Shown: positions 1 to 8,904, counted from the first letter of the stretch. The stretch is DNA of 64,000 nucleotides from Ferruginibacter sp. (GCA_019638485.1 JAHBTP010000001.1:186001-250000), one strand, 5' to 3'. Notes: generated by a model not told the origin, from the sequence alone. Numbers and translations: made by a program.

Positions 1-1
1 G

Positions 2-61
2 ACTAAACAAAATGAATACTTACCAATATTTGGTAACCTTGAAGAAAGTTTGAAAAAATGA
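2..61 (+). CDS. C-terminal end of an unknown upstream gene (partial)
   Basis: The frame starting at base 2 is open from the window edge to a TGA at 59-61 and encodes about 19 residues ending in GNLEESLKK. Its stop overlaps the ATG of the next gene in an ATGA arrangement, the usual sign of translational coupling. This suggests a real gene cut by the window edge rather than chance. No function can be assigned from so short a tail. The fragment also contains the palindrome at 20-36, so either reading could be incidental. Confidence 0.35.
   Translation, partial: TKQNEYLPIFGNLEESLKK
20..36. promoter_or_regulatory. Possible operator palindrome upstream of parD
   Basis: TTACCAA-TAT-TTGGTAA is a perfect 7-bp inverted repeat with a 3-base spacer, 21 bases before the parD start. 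ParD-type ribbon-helix-helix antitoxins typically bind short palindromes over their own promoter, so this could be an autoregulatory operator. It lies inside a possible upstream reading frame, so the assignment is tentative. Confidence 0.35.
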
Positions 62-312
62 AAAATACATCCATATCACTCGGGAACTATTTCGACCAAT
101 TTGTAAGCAGTCAAGTATCTGCAGGATGGTATAAAAATGTTAGCGAAGTAGTTCGTGCAGGGCTTCGTCTTCTAGAGGACGAAGAAAGCAAAGTAATTGC
201 TTTAAAAAATGCAATTCAAAAAGGAATTGACAGTGGGATCGCTTACGATTTTGACCCTAAAAAACATCTTCAAGAATTAAAAGCGAAAAAACGGAATAAT
301 GGCAAATTATGA
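58..312 (+). CDS. parD: ParD-like type II antitoxin
   Basis: This 84-residue protein has the ParD/CopG ribbon-helix-helix pattern: an N-terminal strand (about residues 3-9, SISLGNY), then helices with the conserved YKNVSEVVRAGLRLLE segment at about 25-40. A charged C-terminal tail probably wraps the toxin. In this family the antitoxin neutralises a ParE/RelE-fold toxin and represses its own operon as a dimer bound to DNA. The gene overlaps the toxin start at 299 by 14 bases, the normal parDE layout. It also overlaps the stop of an upstream frame (ATGA at 58-61). The antitoxin is intact although the toxin is broken. Confidence 0.85.
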   Translation: MKNTSISLGNYFDQFVSSQVSAGWYKNVSEVVRAGLRLLEDEESKVIALKNAIQKGIDSGIAYDFDPKKHLQELKAKKRNNGKL

Positions 313-598
313 ACTGACCAATGAAGCCATTTAAGATTTGACGAAAATTTGGGATTACACGTTTGAAAAGTGGTCTGAAAAACAAGCTGACAAGTATTAT
401 AAAATGTTATTCGAAAATTTTCAACACATTGCAGACGACCCAGACATCGGTAGAAATTATGATGGAATTAGAGATGAACTTTTTGGAATAAAAGCAAACC
501 GACACATAATCTTTTATCGAAGGTTTAATGACAAACCAATCGAGATAATAAGAATTTTGCACGAACGAATGGACTTGAAAACCAGGCTGACTGAATAG
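299..598 (+). pseudogene. parE: ParE-like toxin disrupted by an early in-frame stop
   Basis: Translation from the ATG at 299 reads MANYELTNEAI, then TAA at 332-334, then continues in the same frame as DLTKIWDYTFEKW to the natural stop at 596-598. The joined sequence is a normal-length ParE/RelE-fold toxin of about 99 codons. It has the family's N-terminal strand and the C-terminal HERMD block that shapes the toxin fold. A single G-to-T change (GAA to TAA) at the usual Glu-12 would explain the stop. The TTG at 338 could restart translation but would lose the first beta strand, so the product is probably inactive. A sequencing error at base 332 cannot be excluded. ParE toxins poison gyrase or, in RelE-like members, translation. 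Confidence 0.8.
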
Positions 599-738
599 AA
601 AAAAAACTGCCACCAACAAACATGTTTGCTAAAGCACTGCTACCGGAAGTAATTATGCACTTGTACTACTATCGACCTTTGTACATATATTCATCTGACG
701 GTTTTCAAATGCCGTGCCTTCGCAAATATGCCACCTGA
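599..738. other. Gene-free spacer with cassette-boundary-like sequence
   Basis: This holds a perfect 12-bp palindrome CAAACATGTTTG (617-628). A 30-base stretch at 625-654 is 22/30 identical to 60408-60437 near the other accessory block. A second segment, 697-730, resembles the start of the element near 60272 (both begin CTGACGG followed by TTT). No gene or convincing terminator is seen. I read it as a mobile-unit boundary, by inference. Confidence 0.4.
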
Positions 739-1788
739 TTACTGAACTTCTTTTAAAAGAATTATATAAACCGGGAAGTGATCACTATAACCGTAATTAT
801 AGGTGATTCCACTCCATGTACGCTTACTGTAATTGCGATACTTTCCGGTTTTTTGAACCAGAAACTCTTTATTAAAAATCATTTGCTTATAGAAGTGATA
901 GCCTCCGGTATTTTTATCCAGCATACTGTTTGAAACCATTATTTGGTCAAACAAGCCCCAAGCATCCTGATAAGGTGATGTGCCTATCCCTCTTTTATAC
1001 ATATCTACCCAAGGATTGTAGATGCCGTTTGCTTTTACATCTTCTTTTTTGCCTTTTGCATTTAATACTTTTGTAATGGAAGGGCTGATAGGGTCATCAT
1101 TTAAATCCCCCATAATAATATATTTTGCATTTGGACTTTTGGCCAATATAGAATCTACCTTATCTTTTACTACCTGAGCTGCGGCTTCTCTTCCCGGACG
1201 TGAACGCTCTTCACCGCCTGAGCGAGAAGGCCAGTGATTTACAAAAACGTGCATAGTATCTCCATCTAACAATCCTTTTACATACAATACATCACGTGTG
1301 AAATATGCATCCTTTGATCCGCCCGGTAATTGAACAAAAAATGGCGCACTAAATAAAACAGAAAAATATTTTGGATTATACAACATACCAACATCTATAC
1401 CTCTAGCATCGGGAGAATCATAATGACAAATTTTTAATTTACGGTCTTTTAGCTTTGGACGTTTTACTAAATCCTTCAACACGGTATCATTTTCAACCTC
1501 AGCCACACCTAAAATTGCCAATCCATCAGGGTTTACATCTGTGCCCATTTGTGAAATTACATCCGAGAGCCGATCTAATTTGTCATAATAAATGCGTGTG
1601 TTATATTGTCTGGCGCTATTAGGTAAAAATTCTTCATCGTTTTTTAAAGGGTTATTTACCGTATCAAAAAGATTTTCAAGGTTGTAAAAACCGACTACTG
1701 AAACACGGTAATCCTTTTTCTGTGCCAGTAAACTATTACTGAAAATCAAGAAAATGATAATAAATGCAGCGTAAAGAGATTTGTTCAT
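739..1788 (-). CDS. Secreted endonuclease/exonuclease/phosphatase-family protein
   Basis: A 349-residue protein with a signal peptide (about residues 1-22, ending SNSLLAQ), so it is exported. The EEP (DNase I-like) fold is visible in order: GFYNLENLFD (33-42), the metal-binding glutamate in AEVEN (96-100), HWPSR (185-189), GDLNDDP (227-233) and the C-terminal SDHFPV (335-340) with the catalytic His. Family members hydrolyse phosphodiesters in nucleic acids or phosphomonoesters, using Mg2+. The gene is divergent from a TonB-dependent receptor whose downstream genes encode an OB-like DUF5689 lipoprotein and a lamin-tail protein. This favours a role in breaking down extracellular nucleic acid or other phosphoesters. 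Substrate is inferred, not shown. Confidence 0.85.
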   Translation of the reverse strand: MNKSLYAAFIIIFLIFSNSLLAQKKDYRVSVVGFYNLENLFDTVNNPLKNDEEFLPNSARQYNTRIYYDKLDRLSDVISQMGTDVNPDGLAILGVAEVENDTVLKDLVKRPKLKDRKLKICHYDSPDARGIDVGMLYNPKYFSVLFSAPFFVQLPGGSKDAYFTRDVLYVKGLLDGDTMHVFVNHWPSRSGGEERSRPGREAAAQVVKDKVDSILAKSPNAKYIIMGDLNDDPISPSITKVLNAKGKKEDVKANGIYNPWVDMYKRGIGTSPYQDAWGLFDQIMVSNSMLDKNTGGYHFYKQMIFNKEFLVQKTGKYRNYSKRTWSGITYNYGYSDHFPVYIILLKEVQ

Positions 1789-1900
1789 ATCTTAATAAAT
1801 GTGCGCTAAGGTATGCAATACCAATTATTGTGCAATTTTTGTTGTTATTAACTTTATATAAATATGCGCACATTTTAGTTAAAATTTGATTTTAAGAGGT

Positions 1901-1908
1901 TATTTTTG
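1901..1908 (+). promoter_or_regulatory. Bacteroidota -7 promoter element for the TonB receptor
   Basis: TATTTTTG matches the TAnnTTTG -7 consensus of Bacteroidota sigma-A promoters and is followed by GCG, 27 bases before the preferred start of the receptor. No clear -33 TTTG is present at the standard 19-21 base distance. Confidence 0.5.
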
Positions 1909-1934
1909 CGCCTTCTTATTAATTTAGATTGTGT

Positions 1935-4505
1935 ATGATGAAATTTTTTAAACCATTGTCCGTGATGGTATTTTTGATCGGCGGAGTGTTTACAACCCGG
2001 GCACAGGTAAATCCTGTGAAGTCGGCAAATGACTCCATTATTGATCAAACACGGGCGGATATGTTAACCGATAATATACCGGTTATATCACTTGATGAAA
2101 ACGATGATATAGATGGAAGTGCGCAGAACATTTCTTCTATGTTGAGTGCTGGTCGAGATCCATTTTTAAATGCGGCTTCTTTTAAATTTGGTGCAGTACG
2201 TTTTCGTATTAGAGGATATGATTCGGATATGTTTGATACTTATTTGAATGGTATTCCCATGAAGAACCTGGATAATGGGTTCACTCCGTATGGAGTTTGG
2301 GGTGGCCTAAATGATGTAATGCGTAATCGTGATGCAGCTCATGGCCTTCGCTCTACGCCTTATGCTTTTGGTAGTTTGGGTGGGCAAACCTTCATTGATA
2401 TGCGTGCTTCATCACAGCGCCCACAAACTTCATTTAACTACGCATTATCTAATCGTAGTTATGATCATCGTTTGATGGCTACATACAGCACCGGTCTTAC
2501 AAAAAAGGGCTGGGCATATAGTATATCAGGCTCACGGAGATGGGCAGACGAAGGATACTCACCAGGCACTTACTATGACGGATATTCGCTTTATGGTGCA
2601 ATTGATAAAAGATTTAACGATCGCCATTTGCTTTCCCTGATTGCCTTTGTGGCACCGGTTGAAAACGGTCGTCAAGGTGCTTCTTATAAAGAAATGCTGG
2701 ATATTGCCGGAACTAATTATTACAATCCTTATTGGGGGTATCAAAATGGTAAGGTACGTAATGCCAGTGTTGGAAAATCCTTTCAACCGGTAGGTATTCT
2801 TACACACGAATGGAAAATTAGTGATAAAATGAACCTGATGACTTCCGGTTCTTTTAGCAAAGGATATCGCAGCACAACAGCACTTGATTGGTATAATGCT
2901 CCGGATCCTCGCCCGGATTATTACCGTTACTTACCCAGCTATCAATTAGATCCTGCGGTAGGTGAACAGGTAAGATTAGCCATGGTGAATGATGTAAACC
3001 TTAGACAGATTAATTGGGATGCATTATATAATACCAATTATAATTCATGGGAGACTTTCTATAATGCAAATGGTATCCAAGGTAATTCTATTACCGGAAG
3101 AAGATCTCATTATGTAGTTGAAGAACGTAGAATTGATCAAACCAGGTACAACTTTAATACCGTATTGAACACTTCTTTAAAATCAAATATTGATTTAACT
3201 GCAGGCCTTTCTTATTCTGCTCAGGATAATCATTACTACAAAAAATTGGATGATTTATTAGGTGGAGATTTTTATGTTGATATTAATCAGTTTGCAGAAA
3301 GAGATTTTCGTAATAATAATGCGGTAATACAAAATGATGTTAATCGCCCTAATCGTATATTATATGAAGGGGATGAATTTGGATATAACTATAACATGAA
3401 TATCCGGGAAGCCACAGCCTGGGTACAAACCAATGTTAAGTTTAGAAAGTTTGATTTGTTTATGGCTGCAGAGCATACCTACACCAGTTTCTGGCGTGTT
3501 GGTCACGTTCGTAGCGGATTGTTCCCATCTAATTCTTATGGAAGTTCAGAAAAACATAATTTTTATAATTATGCAGTGAAAGGGGGAGTTACTTATAAAA
3601 TTGACGGTCGAAATTATTTGTTCGTTAACTCAGCATATATGACACGTGCACCTTTCTTCGACAACGCTTTTATAGCTCCGCGTACACGTGATCTTACACA
3701 GAAGTTAGTTAATGAAAGAATTGAAACTGTTGAAGGTGGATATGTAATGAACGCACCTAACATTAAATTACGTGCTACTGCTTATTATACACAATTCCAA
3801 AATCAATTAGATGTACTAACCTTCTATCATGATGAGTATAGAAACTTTGTAAACTATGCTATCAGCAATATTGGTAAAGTGCATTCAGGAATTGAATTGG
3901 GTGCAGAAGCAAAAGTGTATAAAGGATTAACTGTGAATGCTGCGGCAAGTATTGGAAGTTATTATTACAACACACGCCAGTTGGCCATTGTTACGGTAGA
4001 TAATACAGCCCAAGTGCTTTCTGAAGGCGGAGTTATTTATGCAAAAAATTTCAGAGTGCCCACCCCTCAGGAAGCTTATACTATCGGATTTGACTATCGC
4101 TCTCCAAAGTTTTGGTTTTTGAATGTTAACTTCAATTACTTCAGCAATATGTGGTTAAATTATAACCCAATTCGCAGAACGTCATCTGCAGTTAATGGTG
4201 TGGAAAAGGGAAGTGACCTATGGAACTCAATTATTGACCAGGAGGAATTACCTAATCAATATACCTTGGATGCTTTTGCCGGATATAGTTGGTTGATGAA
4301 TCGCAAGTTTAAAAGCTTAAAGAAAAGAACATTTTTGGTATTTAATGTGGGCGTGAATAACATATTAGATAACAAGGATGTGATTTCAGGAGGTTATGAA
4401 CAATTGCGTTTTGATTACGGTACTAAAGATGTAAATAAATTTGCACCGCGTAAATACTATGCTTATGGAATTAACTTCTTTGCCAGCATAGGTATTCGAT
4501 TTTAA
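1935..4505 (+). CDS. TonB-dependent outer-membrane receptor
   Basis: About 856 residues. I place the start at the ATG at 1935 (another ATG follows at 1938) because the in-frame TTG at 1929 adds only two residues before the signal peptide MMKFFKPLSVMVFLIGG...RAQ. A plug domain follows (about residues 45-160, with VRFRIRGYDSDMFDTYLNG). A long aromatic-rich beta-barrel of alternating short motifs then ends in FFASIGIRF, a terminal strand with the C-terminal Phe expected for BamA insertion. There is no N-terminal carboxypeptidase-like domain and no neighbouring SusD, so it is not a classic SusCD glycan importer. It probably imports a ligand delivered by the downstream DUF5689 lipoprotein, 32 bases away in the same operon. 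Confidence 0.88.
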   Translation: MMKFFKPLSVMVFLIGGVFTTRAQVNPVKSANDSIIDQTRADMLTDNIPVISLDENDDIDGSAQNISSMLSAGRDPFLNAASFKFGAVRFRIRGYDSDMFDTYLNGIPMKNLDNGFTPYGVWGGLNDVMRNRDAAHGLRSTPYAFGSLGGQTFIDMRASSQRPQTSFNYALSNRSYDHRLMATYSTGLTKKGWAYSISGSRRWADEGYSPGTYYDGYSLYGAIDKRFNDRHLLSLIAFVAPVENGRQGASYKEMLDIAGTNYYNPYWGYQNGKVRNASVGKSFQPVGILTHEWKISDKMNLMTSGSFSKGYRSTTALDWYNAPDPRPDYYRYLPSYQLDPAVGEQVRLAMVNDVNLRQINWDALYNTNYNSWETFYNANGIQGNSITGRRSHYVVEERRIDQTRYNFNTVLNTSLKSNIDLTAGLSYSAQDNHYYKKLDDLLGGDFYVDINQFAERDFRNNNAVIQNDVNRPNRILYEGDEFGYNYNMNIREATAWVQTNVKFRKFDLFMAAEHTYTSFWRVGHVRSGLFPSNSYGSSEKHNFYNYAVKGGVTYKIDGRNYLFVNSAYMTRAPFFDNAFIAPRTRDLTQKLVNERIETVEGGYVMNAPNIKLRATAYYTQFQNQLDVLTFYHDEYRNFVNYAISNIGKVHSGIELGAEAKVYKGLTVNAAASIGSYYYNTRQLAIVTVDNTAQVLSEGGVIYAKNFRVPTPQEAYTIGFDYRSPKFWFLNVNFNYFSNMWLNYNPIRRTSSAVNGVEKGSDLWNSIIDQEELPNQYTLDAFAGYSWLMNRKFKSLKKRTFLVFNVGVNNILDNKDVISGGYEQLRFDYGTKDVNKFAPRKYYAYGINFFASIGIRF

Positions 4506-4537
4506 AAATTAAAAGACTAACAATAAAAAAATAAACA

Positions 4538-5935
4538 ATGAATAATTTTGGAAGATTCTTTACTGCAATTGGGTTGTTCTTTTTGATGGCCACCTTTGCA
4601 GCGTGTGAAAAAACTTTTGATGCTCCTCCGGGCCCGTATGATCCTAACATCACCGCCAATATGACTATTGACGCATTTAAATCTTTACATACTACCGCAG
4701 GAGGTTTCACAGAAATTGATCAGGATATTATTATATCCGGTATTGTTGTGGCAAATGATAAAAGTGGAAATATGTACAAACAACTTTTTATTCAGGATAC
4801 CACCGGTGCTATCCAACTTCAGGTTAATGCAACAAATCTATACACCTCTTACCCCGTTGGTCGTCGAGTGTTTATTCGTGCAAAAGGCCTTACTCTAACA
4901 GATGAAGCGCGTACTATGATTTTGGGTTATAAGGATTATGTAAATGGTGCTCCTTCTGTAGAAGGAATCCCCAGCGCCCTGGTAAGTAATTATATTATTG
5001 GGGGTTCTATTGGAAATGCAGTGGTTCCTTTTGAAGTTACATTTAATGACCTAGGTACATCAATGAGTAACCGCTATGTAAATGCCCTAATTAAGTTGAA
5101 AGATTACGAATTCTCAAATGCAGATACAACCAAAACATATTCCGATACATCACAGTACAGAATTACTACGAATTTAAATCTTCAAAACTGTAGTTCATCA
5201 AGTATTATTTTGCGTACTAGTGCGTATGCAAATTTTGCAGGTATTAAGGTTCCTCGTGGAAACGGTGATATTACCTGTATCTATACTTTGTATAATACAA
5301 CCCGTCAGTTACTGATTAGGGATACTACGGATGTTCAGTTTTATTCTTTCCGTTGTAATGAAACGCCTCCTCCGGCAGGTACATTGATTAGTGAAAATTT
5401 TGAAACACAAACTGTTCCTCCTACCGGCACAAGCCCGGTTACCATTACAGGTTGGTTAAATATGGCAGAAGCAGGACCAAAAGTATTCAATGCAAAAGTG
5501 TATCAAAGTAATAAGTATGCCGAAATTTCTTGCTTTGCAAGTAATGCAGCTAATTCAACTGCATGGCTGGTTACTCCGGCTATAAATTTAGATAATACTA
5601 CTAATGAGCGCTTATCATTTGATACCAAACAAGGATATATTGGTACAGGTGGAATTTGGGCTGCTGGCTTAAAAGTATTGATATCAACTGATTTTACCGG
5701 TACTGGTAATCCATGGGCTGCCACCTGGACAGATTTATCTTCTCAGGCGGCATTTTCACCAGGTGCTGCTACAACATATCCTACAAGTTTTACTAATTCA
5801 GGAAATATAAGTATTGCAGGATATAGTGGTACTGTTTACATCGCTTTTAAATATGAAGGTGCTGATCCTACCGGAACAGATAATGATCGTACCTCAACTT
5901 GGCAAATTGATAACATACAGGTAATTGGAGATTAA
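4538..5935 (+). CDS. DUF5689 lipoprotein with choice-of-anchor J-like domain
   Basis: A 465-residue exported lipoprotein: hydrophobic leader, then a lipobox FAAC with the acylated Cys near residue 23. Residues about 40-270 fit DUF5689. They include IIISGIVVANDKSGN and LFIQDTTGAIQLQV, which read like OB-fold strands. The C-terminal part (about 285-465, starting ISENFETQ and ending TWQIDNIQVIGD) resembles the choice-of-anchor J jelly-roll seen in secreted Bacteroidota proteins. It follows the TonB receptor by 32 bases and probably works with it at the cell surface. The OB-like reading suggests nucleic-acid or oligosaccharide binding, but this is inference. A hairpin terminator follows the gene. 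Confidence 0.8.
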   Translation: MNNFGRFFTAIGLFFLMATFAACEKTFDAPPGPYDPNITANMTIDAFKSLHTTAGGFTEIDQDIIISGIVVANDKSGNMYKQLFIQDTTGAIQLQVNATNLYTSYPVGRRVFIRAKGLTLTDEARTMILGYKDYVNGAPSVEGIPSALVSNYIIGGSIGNAVVPFEVTFNDLGTSMSNRYVNALIKLKDYEFSNADTTKTYSDTSQYRITTNLNLQNCSSSSIILRTSAYANFAGIKVPRGNGDITCIYTLYNTTRQLLIRDTTDVQFYSFRCNETPPPAGTLISENFETQTVPPTGTSPVTITGWLNMAEAGPKVFNAKVYQSNKYAEISCFASNAANSTAWLVTPAINLDNTTNERLSFDTKQGYIGTGGIWAAGLKVLISTDFTGTGNPWAATWTDLSSQAAFSPGAATTYPTSFTNSGNISIAGYSGTVYIAFKYEGADPTGTDNDRTSTWQIDNIQVIGD

Positions 5936-5972
5936 GAATTTCTTGTATTATCTTGCATCCAAAATTATTGTA

Positions 5973-6009
5973 ACCTAAGAGCCACTCAGCAATGAGGAGG
6001 CTCTTAGGT
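5973..6009 (+). terminator. Hairpin after the DUF5689 gene
   Basis: An 11-bp perfect stem, ACCTAAGAGCC (5973-5983) with GGCTCTTAGGT (5999-6009), has an inner CTCA/TGAG stem closing a GCAA loop. It is followed by an A/T-rich stretch rather than a strong T run. It probably terminates or attenuates transcription, or acts as an mRNA-stabilising hairpin ahead of the lamin-tail gene. Confidence 0.55.
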
Positions 6010-6040
6010 AAATAAATTTACAAACGCTAATACCATAATT

Positions 6041-8878
6041 ATGAAAAAAATTTTTACACTTCTTTTTGTATTAGCTTCTGTGTTTTCTTTCGGTCAGTCA
6101 TCTACGTTGGTTATTAGCCAATTATATGGTGCAGGGGGAAACAATGGAGCTGTGTTTGATGCCGACTTTGTAGAACTACATAATGTGTCTCCATTGCCGG
6201 TAGATATAACAGGATATTCTATTCAATATGCATCTGCAACCAGCACCACCAACTGGTCTGGTAAATTTGATTTACCAACTGCGATTATTCCTGCCGGTGG
6301 TTATTTTCTTATTCAGATGTCTTCTGCTGGTGCAAATGGTTCGCCTTTGCCTACACCTGATGCAACGGCATTACCAACTATTGCCATGGCATCTGCCAGT
6401 GGAAAAGTTGCCTTGGTGAGTAACACCACAGTTTTATCTGGTTGTAGCTTAAGCGGCGTTGGTGTGGTGGATATGGTTGGATATGGCTCTGCAAATTGTA
6501 GTGAAACATCACCAACCGGAACGCTAAGCTCTGCCAATGGTGCAATAAGAAATAACAATGGCTGTGATGATACTGATAATAATGCCAATGATTTTACAAT
6601 AGCACCACCGGCACCGCGAAACAGTACTGCATCAACATTTATTTGCTCATCTACCCCTGTGCCCATTGTTACTGCAACTTCACTTAGTGATTTTGGAACA
6701 GTAAATGTTGGGTCGGCATCTGCCTCTCAAACGCTTACTATTGAGGGGTCAAATCTTACCGGATTTCCCGGAGTGATTACGGTTACTGCAGCGCCTGCTG
6801 ATTTTGAAGTATCATTAGATGGTACTACCTGGAGTGCTTCTGTAACTATCCCTTACACTTCAGCCACATTGGCGCCTACAGATGTTTTTGTTCGTTTCGT
6901 TCCTCAAACATCGGGTCCAATAAGTGGTACAATAACCATTGATGGCGGTGGTGGAGTAGGTGGTCCATTAATAATTGCTGTTTCAGGTACTGGTAATGTG
7001 TCTGCACCTCCGGCAATAGTAACAAGTGCTTTAACTGATTTTGGAAATGTGCTTGTTGGATCTTCTTCTGCCTCACAAACCTTTACTGTTTCAGGTACAG
7101 ATCTTACTGGTTTCCCCGCTAATATCACCGTAGGATATCCTGGAGCTGCTTTTGAAGTATCATTAGATGGAACAACCTGGAGTGCAACAATAGCTATACC
7201 TTATACCAGCTCCACGTTTGGTCCTGTAACTGTTTATGTTCGTTTTACACCACAAACAGCAGGCTTTATAAATGATAATATTGTTATTACAGGTGGAGGA
7301 ATTAGCACTCCTGTTTTAGTGAGTGTTAGTGGAACCGGTATCGCGCCCGGTACGCCTTCACTAAGTGCAACTACCCTTTCTGACTTTGGTCAGCTTTGTG
7401 TGAATACTACTTCCCCAGCTGCTTCATTTTCACTAAGTGGTTCAGATTTAAATACCAGTGATGTAAGTGTTGGGCCTCTTGATGGTTTTACTTTTTCAAC
7501 CACTTCAACCGGTACTTATACGGCAACGTTAGTAATAACTCAACCGGGCGGCACCTTTAATCAGGATGTTTGGGTGAAGTTCTCACCTACCTTGGTTCAA
7601 AGTTATAATGGAAATATTCCGGTTAATGGTGGTGGAATTTCTTCAGCTATTAGTGTTGCAGCTTCGGGCGCAGGCATTAATACTACTGCTACCGTTGTTA
7701 CCGGTAATGCTTCAAATATTACTATGAATAGTGCTACGCTTGAGGGGCAAATTACGGCTAATGGATGTTCTTCGGTAACTGCTTATGGATTTGAATATAG
7801 CACCACATCAGGCTTTACTTCAGGTACAGTAGCTGCTTCAACAAACCTTAGTGCAACAAACTTTTCTGCTGATATTTCAGGGTTAACACCTGCTACTACT
7901 TATTACTATAAAGCATTTGCTACAAATGATGGAGGAACTGTTTATGGTGCGGAACGCTCATTTACAACCTTAGCCCCTCCACCGGCTACAATGACAGCAA
8001 CATCACTAACAGGTTTTGGAGATGTTTGTGTCAATCAAAATGCAGGACCTAATTCATTTACCCTAACCGGAACAGATTTAACTGCTGCTGATGTTGTAAT
8101 TGGGCCATTTAATGGCTATACTTTCTCTACCACTTCAACGGGTACTTTCGAACCTGCTATTTCTATCACTCAGGGTGGTGGCTCATTTTCACAAGAAATA
8201 TTCGTCATGTTCTCTCCGGATGCTGCCGGATCATTTAGCGGAAACATTCCGGTTTCCGGCGGTGGCTTAGCTACTCCTCTTCAGGTAGCCGTTACCGGTA
8301 GTGGAATAACTTCAGGCGCAACAGTTAACACAACTGATTCATTGGTAGTTAATCACCATACTGCGATTTTATCCGGTGCTATTAATACAGCAGGTTGTAC
8401 AAGCAGCGTTTCAGAAGTGGGGATTGAATATGGTACAATAGCCGGATTGCCTGCAGGGTTTACTAATAAGGTATCTGCTACCTTAGGAACAGATAATACT
8501 TTTAGTGTTCAGTTAAATAATCTTGTTGCAGGTACCAGGTATTATTTCCGTGCTTATGCCGTTAATGCAGGAGTAAATATTTATGGTGAAGAAAAGTCAT
8601 TTAGAACGCCGGATTTGGCTTCCGGGTTAGTGGTTTACGGAAACCCTGTTGCCGCAGGTAGTATTGTACATTATTCAATTGCTAATATGCCTAATGGTCA
8701 TTATTCAGCACGTTTGTATAATATGCTCGGCCAAATAGTTTTCCAACGGGATGTTATTAGTCAGGTTGGTTTTCTTGATGAGAAATTTACTTTACCTTCT
8801 ACCTTACCCGCAGGAGTATATAATTTTGAGATAGTAAATCAAAAATTCCGTACTAATACTCCGTTATTAGTTAGATAA
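6041..8878 (+). CDS. Lamin-tail-domain secreted protein with T9SS sorting domain
   Basis: A 945-residue exported protein with signal peptide MKKIFTLLFVLASVFSFGQ. Residues about 20-210 form a lamin-tail domain (LVISQLYGAGGNNGA, FVELHNVSPLPVDITGYSIQ), a module found in secreted nucleases such as ExeM. Then come repeated beta-sandwich units: four copies beginning ..TSLSDFG or equivalent, each ending in GGG..ISV.GTG. Two fibronectin-III-like segments (ATTYYYKAFATNDGG and GTRYYFRAYAVN) alternate with them. The last ~80 residues (GNPVAAGSIVHYSI, YNMLGQIVFQRD, LPAGVYNFEI) are a typical type IX secretion C-terminal sorting domain, so the protein is probably cell-surface attached or released. Its place after the DUF5689 lipoprotein ties it to the same surface system. 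Confidence 0.85.
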   Translation: MKKIFTLLFVLASVFSFGQSSTLVISQLYGAGGNNGAVFDADFVELHNVSPLPVDITGYSIQYASATSTTNWSGKFDLPTAIIPAGGYFLIQMSSAGANGSPLPTPDATALPTIAMASASGKVALVSNTTVLSGCSLSGVGVVDMVGYGSANCSETSPTGTLSSANGAIRNNNGCDDTDNNANDFTIAPPAPRNSTASTFICSSTPVPIVTATSLSDFGTVNVGSASASQTLTIEGSNLTGFPGVITVTAAPADFEVSLDGTTWSASVTIPYTSATLAPTDVFVRFVPQTSGPISGTITIDGGGGVGGPLIIAVSGTGNVSAPPAIVTSALTDFGNVLVGSSSASQTFTVSGTDLTGFPANITVGYPGAAFEVSLDGTTWSATIAIPYTSSTFGPVTVYVRFTPQTAGFINDNIVITGGGISTPVLVSVSGTGIAPGTPSLSATTLSDFGQLCVNTTSPAASFSLSGSDLNTSDVSVGPLDGFTFSTTSTGTYTATLVITQPGGTFNQDVWVKFSPTLVQSYNGNIPVNGGGISSAISVAASGAGINTTATVVTGNASNITMNSATLEGQITANGCSSVTAYGFEYSTTSGFTSGTVAASTNLSATNFSADISGLTPATTYYYKAFATNDGGTVYGAERSFTTLAPPPATMTATSLTGFGDVCVNQNAGPNSFTLTGTDLTAADVVIGPFNGYTFSTTSTGTFEPAISITQGGGSFSQEIFVMFSPDAAGSFSGNIPVSGGGLATPLQVAVTGSGITSGATVNTTDSLVVNHHTAILSGAINTAGCTSSVSEVGIEYGTIAGLPAGFTNKVSATLGTDNTFSVQLNNLVAGTRYYFRAYAVNAGVNIYGEEKSFRTPDLASGLVVYGNPVAAGSIVHYSIANMPNGHYSARLYNMLGQIVFQRDVISQVGFLDEKFTLPSTLPAGVYNFEIVNQKFRTNTPLLVR

Positions 8879-8904
8879 AAAACTGTTTACCAAAACTAAA
8901 TCTT

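Noticed and set aside
338..598. Normal ParE gene starting at TTG 338
   Set aside because: Homology clearly extends upstream in the same frame across the TAA; I treat it as a disrupted gene.
6876..7128. Minus-strand ORFs inside the lamin-tail gene
   Set aside because: Shadow frames of a low-complexity Gly/Ser/Thr-rich coding region.
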